This document shows, piece after piece, positions 56,513-64,000 of a stretch of 64,000 bases of DNA. The stretch lies in assembly GCA_034769895.1 (NCBI GenBank), contig CM068369.1, positions 146,527,574 to 146,591,573 of the forward strand, in the 5' to 3' direction. The stretch comes from Magicicada septendecula (taxonomy: Eukaryota; Arthropoda; Insecta; Hemiptera; Cicadidae). How positions within the stretch are numbered: position 1 is the first letter of the stretch; each line of letters begins with the position of its first letter. The notes beneath the pieces were generated by a model, which saw only the letters and a list, made by a program, of their open reading frames with translations, searched no databases and was not told where the DNA came from. Made by a program: the position numbers and the translations under genes.

Positions 56513-58663
56513 AGAAAATTTCATGGTAGTAGGCTTGTAGGCCTACATGATACAGAACGAAAGGAATAGTTTGCTAAAATAGCATGCTTGATGGATGCTT
56601 TGGTTTTGGGTCTACATGAGGACCATCATTGAAAGTAATGTAAAAGACAAGACTTGGCATAAATTAAGGATTAAGCAAGAATCAAATCAAATTTGGTTAT
56701 CTCTCTTAAACAAAAATTGACTTATAACGAATCCTTGAGGCAAATAAAGGGGTACCAGGTGAACTTGTGAAGCGGATTAGAAACAACTAGGAATGTATCC
56801 TAAAGTAACAGAAGGAAGTAACTGATGTTTCTGAATATGGAGCTCGACTATTTTGAAACAGATAAAACAAGTAAAAATTTGTTTTTATAACTAAAATGCG
56901 TTTTTCCGAAAATCCATTTTTTAAGATAAACGAAACCTTAAATAATTAATCACTAATTAGCTAAGGTGTGAAACTGAATTAATTTTTACTATTGTGTACA
57001 CAGAGAATACTCCTACAACTTTTGTGTACACGTAGAACAATATAGTTTTCTCAAAAATTGAAAAAAAAACTATTATAAATTTAGGAATGTTTTCCCACGC
57101 AAATGTTTAGCACAAAACTTAAGAAAATAGGTTGTTATTTCTGATCTGACGATGAGGTGAGAAGCTTGAACGCGCTAATTGGAATACTTTTTCTGTAGTG
57201 GTGTGCGACAGTGATAATTCTGTTTTTTGTTTATAACCACTAACACAACTTTCTTAATTAAAAAATATTAACAATAATAATATTCCGAACTTTTTTGATT
57301 CTAATTAGTTGCATTTATGATATTGTCAACTGCCTGCTATAAATTTCAAACTTCTCATTTTTATTTGAGTAGATTTTAATATAATGGGTTTAAAATTATT
57401 AAGCTTGAAATAGGAAAGTTAGATGGTTATGAGTCCCCTTAAACTTAGCGATGCATTTATTGTTTTCGTATACATTTCGTGTGACTATTCATATTTTTTT
57501 TACAATTGCGTACGTTTCACATTTTCGGTCAGTACACATAATATTTGTCTGTTTTTGTTCAAGGTACTGTTTTCTTAATAATTTCAAAAATATCCGATAT
57601 GGTGAACGTAATTTGTGTAAAAATAATGAAAATGTAATCTTCCGAAAGACGAAAAAGGGACAGTGTCGACTTGTCTCGTCTGATTAGAAAGAAATATAGA
57701 GATAAGGCATCAATTGGGTAGGTATTATAAGGTTGTGTGTCGACATTTGCAAAGGACAAAGGGATTAAAAGGAATCCGCTAAACGTGGAACGAATGAGCC
57801 TGTCCGAGACACTTTAGCGTGAATGTCGTTCATAATGCATGTCATTACTAATGCAATATCGTTTTGTACCCTTGACATATGGGATTAACTAGCTGGATAA
57901 AATAAAGTTGTCTTTATTACATTCTGTGTCTTTGTTTTTAGTTTAATTCGTTTCGGTGCCTACGCCATTAGGGTGAGAAACTTGCAATATTGATGTGTTG
58001 GAATTGACGCCATGGCAGGTTTGGGAAAATTTAGATAGAAGTATACATGTTAATATCACAACACCTTTATGTTGACTTAAAGATCAGGGTCGGGTTACGG
58101 GAAAACTCTGTGTATTATGTGTTTTATCTTGGTGTTTATAGGTGTATCTTTATCGTAATTTTACAGCAACCTTCCACATAGCGAGAAGTGTCTGATGATG
58201 ACCCCCCGCGATGAAACGTGTTAAAGTAAAAACAAACAAAATAACTGTTAGTTTTATTTTATCCAAAAAATTTCTTAGCTAGTGATTTGGATGCTGATAA
58301 ATAAATAATATTGGGTAAATTATGTATACGTAGTTGTTAGTGTAGTCTAAAAGAACGATCCAGAAAATCTAATTTAATTAAAAATTAATTTTTTTGAAAA
58401 GGGAATTGTTCATTTATTTGTCACATGCTGGTGGATTTAACTAAATACACGTATAATTTAATTAATTCACTTGATAAATGAACATTGGTTCTGTAAAAAT
58501 AACGTAAATTGAAACATACAAATACAATGACTCACAAACTGATTTAATATTTCATAATTTTATACAGAGTTTATTAATTAAATTTGTTTAATACTGTCGA
58601 TAACAAAAAATGTGAAATAGGAAAACAAGTAAATAATGCAATATACTTAACATTTTTTAAGAA
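56513..58663. other. Intergenic sequence, no gene seen
   Basis: Includes an inverted relative (57189-57262) of the small insertion at 54970-55057 and a degraded CTGATGA...GAAACGTG motif at 58192-58219. The open frame at 57451-57759 has no recognisable domain. Confidence 0.5.
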
Positions 58664-61600
58664 GGAAAGTTGCCTAATATGGGGAGGGTTCCGAATACGG
58701 GGAGGTCTAATATCTTACCAAGCAAGAGGTGTACTCTATCGGCGAATGTTGTGACTAGTACAGTTACGTCATTTCACCTTATACATGAAGAACCAGACGC
58801 ATTCCGGTCGCCATTACTGTATTGAAAGTCGATGTGTTAAAACATCTGTTTAGAAAACTTTGTACGTTCTGTTGTGTTTCATCGTCTCTTTTGAAAGGTA
58901 AGCAATTGTATTTTATGAATTACATTTTTAAAATCACAATTTCATAAGCTTTTGTTGTCGTGGTTTTCTAAAATCTTTGGTGACGTGTGTTACAAGAATA
59001 ATAAAACTTTTGTATGAAATGTTGTGTGCCTATTATGGGGAGATAACCTTTCGCTAATATGGGGCTCCCCATATTAGGAACATTCATTATTTATTAGAAT
59101 GTATTTTTCAAATAAATTTTTTGACTTGTAAACATTGTTATAAAATATGAAATTACATAACATTCATTCAATTAAACCATTAAACTGGAAAAAATAACGA
59201 AGCCAAAGATGAAATGTTGTATTGGGCATTGTAATGTACATTTTTTTACATGGCAATAAGATTCATTTATTATATTGCAGGAAATTTAAAATACAGTCAA
59301 ATTGAATCTGATACGTAGCTTCTTTTAAAAATTCATACAGAATATTATGTTAGGCCTATTCAAATATAGAAAATATTTGAACTGTCACCATATTACCAAT
59401 GTTGTAGTCTATATAATACTCAATATTAACTGTGCGTAATTTTATTATTTTTCAGATGCCTCCAAAGAGGAAACAATGGGATCCAGACCAGATGAAGGCG
59501 GCTATAAATGCTGTTAAAAATAAGGAAATGGGGTCCTACAAAGCGTCTCGTGTTTTTTGTGTACCGCAGACTACTTTAGAGAGGTATGTTTCGAATTATG
59601 ATAAAGAATCTAGTGAGCTGATTACTACTAAGTTGGGGAGAAAGCCTACAATGGCAGTTGATATTGAAATGGACCTTGCACATTATTGCCTACAAATGGA
59701 ACAGCGTATTTTTGGCTTGTCCCAAAATGATGTAAGAAGGCTTTCATTTAAATTAGCATTAAAAAATGGAATTAAAACCCCTTTCTCCAAAGAAAATGAG
59801 TCAGCTGGGAGAAAATGGCTTAAACATTTCTTACGCCGAAATCCTCAACTGTCTATTTGAACTCCACAGGGTCTTTCATTTTCTAGAGCCAAATCATTTA
59901 CCCCAGAGGCTGTTGCCCGGTTTTTTGATTTATTTGAACCAGCAATGGAAATCATTAAGCACAGCCCCAATCGTTTATATAATTGTGATGAAACGGGGGT
60001 CACTGTCGTGCAACATAAGCACACAAAAATAATTGGCTTAAAGGGTAAACGACAAATATGTGGCCTTCAGTCAGCTCAAAGGGGTTGTCTAACTACTGTT
60101 GTTACTTGCACCAATGCAATTGGACATTATGTTCCACCCCTAATTATTTTTCCAAGGAAAAATATGAAACCAGAATTAATGGACGGAATGCTTCCTGGAT
60201 CAATCTTTGCATACCACCCATCTGGGTGGATACAGACAGAAACGTTCACTTTATGGTTTCGCCATTTTATGAAACATGTGAAGCCAACTATGGATGACCC
60301 AGTTGTCCTTGTTCTAGATGGGCATTTTTCACATACAAGAAATTTAGAAGTGATTAATCTGTGGAGAGAGAATCATGTTAATATTCTGTGCACTCCACCT
60401 CATGCTACAAATAAAATGCAGCCTCTTGATCTATCGTTTATGTCACCATTAAAAACTTATTATGCCCAAGAAATTGAGCAGTGGCTTAGAAACCATCCTG
60501 GACGCGTTGTTACAGTGTACCAGATTTGGGAATTGTTTGGTAAAGCTTACCTCAAGGCAGCAACTGCTGAGGTAGCTGCTAGTGGATTCAAGAAAGCAGG
60601 TCTTTATCCATGTGACCGAAATAAATTCCGTGATCACGATTTTCCATTCTCCGAAGTAGCAAGTTGTACACATGCTGAGCAATCACCGACAAATGGAAAT
60701 TCTACTGACCTACCTTTTAATACACTTGATGTAAATCAACCAGGGCCATCAGGAACTACCGGAAATTTTCCTTTACAAAAAGGACGTGTTCGTGCGTTAC
60801 ATGTTAATCCTCTGCCAGATCTGGGAGCAAAACCTCGTACATCTAGGTCAGGCTCTGCGGAGCTGATAACTGGTTCACCATACAAGAATTTATTGGAAAG
60901 TTCACTCAAGAAGAAAGAAGCAGCAGAAAAAAAAGAAAGAAGAGAGATTCAAGAAGAAACTATTCGCATCCAAATCAGAAAACAAGAAAACAACTCAATC
61001 CCGTAAAATAAGAAAGAGGACTTCTCTTACGTCACATGCAAACGCTCCCAAAAACAAGATTCCGAAAGCCAGTAGCTCTGATTCTGACAGTGATTTCGAT
61101 GTTCAGATTGATGATTCTGGTAGCGATTTAGACCTCTCTGAAGATAACGACGATGCAGAATGTATTTATTGTGCTGGGTTATTTTCCGAGAACCACAATG
61201 GGGAGGACTGGATACGATGCAGCAAGTGTTTCAAGTGGAGTCACAGTCTTTGCGCTGATTCCGAGAATGAAGTGTTCATTTGTTTCAAATGTAAATTATA
61301 AACATTATGTTCCACCTTTATTAGTTCTTTTTTTGTAATGAGAATGTGATAATTTTTTATTTCCGTTATTATTTTACTTGAAGTGTGTATTATCATGTAT
61401 TTAATTATATTTTATTTTCCAAATTAAAATCATAATTATGAAATATTTATCTTTAATTTATGACTTAGTCTAGAATGATGTTATTGTATTGCATGCTACA
61501 AATTTTCAAATAAAAGAGAATAAAAAACCATTAAACTAAAAAAAATATTCATAATCGAAATTTTGCCATTATAAAACATTACCCCATATTGAGAACACTT

Positions 61601-61823
61601 ACCTCCCCATATTAGGGACACCCTGTTCCCAATATGGGGAGATCTCATGTTTTTGTTAATTTGTCAATACATAAAAAACTAATGGTAAAGATGGATGGAA
61701 ATACATCACAATACCATCTAATATATATTTAAAAGCAATAGACGCTAAATTTCGAAATATTCCTCTATTTAGGCTGAATCTACGAGCTACTAAAAAAAAC
61801 CTCCCCATATTAAGCAACTTTCC
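58664..61823 (+). mobile_element. pogo-type DNA transposon with subterminal repeats
   Basis: About 3.16 kb. Both ends read inward as GGAAAGTTGCYTAATATGGG, with TA near each end (58658-58659 and 61826-61827). Variants of TAATATGGGGAG recur at 58676, 58694, 59034, 59057 and 59070 on the left and at 61583, 61604, 61630 and 61801 on the right, a likely array of transposase-binding sites. It encodes a nearly intact transposase. Confidence 0.85.
59456..61301 (+). pseudogene. pogo-superfamily transposase with psq HTH and PHD-like finger
   Basis: Starts MPPKRKQWDPDQMKAAINAV. A psq-type HTH spans about residues 1-55 and a CENP-B-like HTH about 65-135 (SAGRKWLKHFLRRNP). An in-frame TGA at 59858 is followed by the same frame. 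The catalytic core shows YNCDETG (59978 on), LVLDGHFSHT (60308 on) and NKMQPLDLSFMSPLK (60410 on), giving a D-D-D triad. A frame shift around 60960-60990 leads into an acidic serine/aspartate linker and a zinc finger: CIYC, then W-x2-C-x2-C, W-x-H-x2-C and CFKC, ending with TAA at 61299. The domains agree with insect pogo-type transposases that carry a terminal PHD-like finger. The stop and the shift are the only lesions I see. Confidence 0.88.
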
Positions 61824-61827
61824 TCTA

Positions 61828-62759
61828 ATACTTAAAATATTACCCAGATTATCGAAAAAGGAGACGTGAACCGTACACTTGCAATTATACAGACAAATTA
61901 ATGAAATGTGACAGAGTAGAAATCGATTATTACATCGTCTATTACGACGAATGGAATATAACGAATGAATGTGTAGCATACTTGTGTGGTTAAGTGTAAA
62001 TGAATACCATCTTAGTAGGCACACATCAAATATTGGCTGTAACGACATCGGCTATAGAGGCAGTCACACCAGATAAGCCTTGTTTCTCAGGTTATCCCGA
62101 CTTAGCTTCTAAACCCTGAGTGCTGACGGTTTGTAAGTTAAGGCTTCATTTGTTTTGATTTGAATTAATCTAACGGTGTTATTAATCGACCGTACAATGA
62201 AACCATAGCTGTAGTATGATACAGGAATACGGTCCAATAAATTTGTAGCTAAGTAATGGTATCTAATAATCATAATGAATTATGAATAATAGTAATGAAT
62301 TATAAAAAATCATAATATTCATTGATTTTTTTATAACTCCGCGTGTGGAGTGGACACTTAATTTTACGGGTGCAGAATTCTCTGATGAGTCTGGTGTCTA
62401 TGCGGAACACCAAATTATGAAAAATTTTACTGAAAATACTAACAATGTATTTTTAGTAGTTTGACAAAATTAATCTCTGTTAATAAACTTCAGAAAATTT
62501 GGACCTTTGCAAAATCAAAAACTTTGTAAGCTACGTTCGCACAACAACTTTACATATTGTTGTCAGTTATATATATTTTTATAAAGTTTTAGATATTGGC
62601 CTATACATATTTATGGAATTGTAAATAAAGACAGCTAGGACTAAAGTACTTATCATTTAGGCGTTATGATTAGGCCTACAATTTACCAATATACTGTATC
62701 GGTAGTAAAAAGATCAGTGCACAAGTAAGAATTTTTAGTGTTTATTTTATTTACAATCA
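61828..62759. other. Intergenic sequence, no gene seen
   Basis: AT-rich, with a CAT run near 62760-62782 at its right edge. No recognisable coding sequence. Confidence 0.5.
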
Positions 62760-62789
62760 TAATCATCATCATCATCATCATCTTCTTCA

Positions 62790-63420
62790 AGGATTAAACC
62801 AAGGATAGTTTGTTCCAGTCTCAAATAGGCAGAGATTAGAGCTGGTTACTCCAGCGCTTCCTCGGATGTCCCACACCTCTTCATCCCCTCGGCTTATAGT
62901 TCCATAGTTGTTTGGGGATACGGCAGTCATCCATTCGGCAAAGATGTTCCCACCAATTCAGCCGATACTGGGCAATCCTGTCGAGCATACTCATAATATT
63001 TAGTTCCTGCCGTATATCTATGTTTCTTCTATGATCATGGAGAGTATACCCTGCCACGTGCCTGAGAAATCTCATTTCACCCGCTTGGATGCGACTGGCC
63101 TGGCCTTTCGTTAAAGTAAATTCTGAGACCCATAAAGAAGTGTGGGAAGAAACATCACCTTTTAGAATTTTAGGCGTGTTCCTTTACTTGCTGACTTAAG
63201 GGTTCGCCTAATGGTCACGCACATAAGGTTGAACTTATGCAACTTATTCACAACGTCGTTGCTTGCATTATAAGACACACTGTAGCCCAGCTATTCAAAA
63301 TTGCTAACTTAGTCCAGGACAGTACGATCTATACAATTTTTGCCCGTACGGGATCAGTTCTACGAAAAGCCATCAGCTTGGTCTTAAATGTGGATAATTG
63401 CTATCCAGAGTCTTTGTAGA
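62790..63420 (-). pseudogene. LINE C-terminal relic
   Basis: The minus strand reads KTKLMAFR..DPVRAKIV, then a break, then PTLLYGSQN-like sequence, QAGEMRFLRHVAGYTLHDHRRNIDIRQELNI, DRIAQYRLNWWEHLCRMDDCRIPKQLWNYKPRG. This is the standard tail of an insect LINE: post-RT 'KTKVMAF', then 'AEMRFLR.VAGYTL.DH.RN..IR.EL', then 'W..H..RM'. Stops and shifts show it is dead. It differs from the LINE at 53.6-53.9 kb. Confidence 0.82.
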
Positions 63421-64000
63421 TTCGATTCACAATAATAAAAAAGTATTAATGGTTGAAGACTTTACAATCGTTATTTTGCTAAAAAGTTGTTGAGTATCTG
63501 GGGTTTTCGTAATTTTTTTCTTTAATTTTATAAAATACAGTGAAACTTCCATTATTTGTGGCAGTAGAAAATCACTGATAATGGAATTAGTTCATTCCAA
63601 CAAGCGCGAAAGGAGTTCCAAAGAATTCGCATGCAGGGATATATTAGGCCTACCTATTCATTCGTACAGTATACTGCGGTTAGGTCTTTATTTAAAACAC
63701 AAATGCTTTGTTTTAAATCAGTTGATTTAATAATGATTAACCCAGTACAATAGTTGACGTAATGTAATGGACACAGTATATGAATTGTGTAGCAAATAAA
63801 AAAAAGTTATTACAATAAGAAATACAGTAATGACTAATTAATTTTATTTCTTTATAGTTCGTCATTATTTTGTTTGTATCTGTTTACATATTTCTTAAGG
63901 TAATTATTCGTAAAACTCACAAATTTGCTTTTTAAAAATTAATAAAGTCTAAAGACTTTATTAAACTGCATCCGTTGTCTTAAGAGGTTTGATTTTTTTC
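63421..64000. other. Intergenic sequence, no gene seen
   Basis: AT-rich to the end of the window. Confidence 0.5.

Noticed and set aside
58192-58219. Twelfth hammerhead-like motif (CTGATGATG...GAAACGTG)
   Set aside because: The segment between core and GAAAC does not form a convincing stem II. Probably a decayed copy.

Overview
This is a non-coding, repeat-dominated stretch of an arthropod nuclear genome. It is AT-rich, holds many long dinucleotide tracts, and shows no convincing host exon, rRNA or tRNA. The mix of Penelope-like elements (PLEs), Ty3/gypsy, Helitrons, pogo/Tigger, hAT and several decayed LINE families, with recurring 'taggccta' words, fits a large-genome insect. A polyneopteran (cockroach, termite or stick-insect type) is my inference, not a demonstrated identity.

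Layout. 0-3.3 kb: a head-to-head pair of hammerhead-ribozyme repeats split by a small Tigger/pogo relic. 3.3-6.6 kb: a hAT-like element with a perfect 8-bp target duplication. 8.9-9.4 kb: the 3' end of one PLE lineage with its hammerhead. 10.5-15.2 kb: a decayed LINE interrupted inside its reverse transcriptase by an intact PLE (822-aa RT/GIY-YIG protein). 15.2-24 kb: microsatellites, a probable solo LTR and LINE scraps. 24.0-32.8 kb: a large inverted repeat (arms about 2.55 kb, spacer about 3.6 kb) with a small ORF whole in one arm and cut in the other. 33.0-33.95 kb: a second head-to-head hammerhead pair and a truncated PLE copy. 34.2-41.8 kb: a mosaic of Helitrons carrying a 128-bp minisatellite, arrays of a roughly 163-bp unit, two copies of a 0.94-kb hammerhead-bearing repeat and a Tigger relic. 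43.2-52.7 kb: a complete Ty3/gypsy element on the minus strand, with 1568-bp LTRs and ATAT target duplications. 53-58.6 kb: LINE scraps and further copies of the repeats above. 58.66-61.82 kb: a pogo-type element whose transposase joins a psq-type HTH, a DDD catalytic domain and a PHD-like finger. 62.7-63.4 kb: another LINE relic.

The most interesting thread is RNA-based. Eleven hammerhead-like motifs are spread over at least three lineages. Three lie at the 3' end of recognisable PLE sequence. In two PLE copies the repeat boundary falls at or within 3 nt of the predicted self-cleavage site. Most copies have a self-complementary stem III and cannot fold a normal hairpin there, which suggests they act as dimers. 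All carry one extra U before stem II. The second thread is the 24-33 kb inverted repeat, whose transcript could fold into a very long hairpin. The gypsy element looks recently inserted, because its LTRs are nearly identical, yet its reading frames break at short homopolymers. That pattern may reflect assembly error rather than decay.
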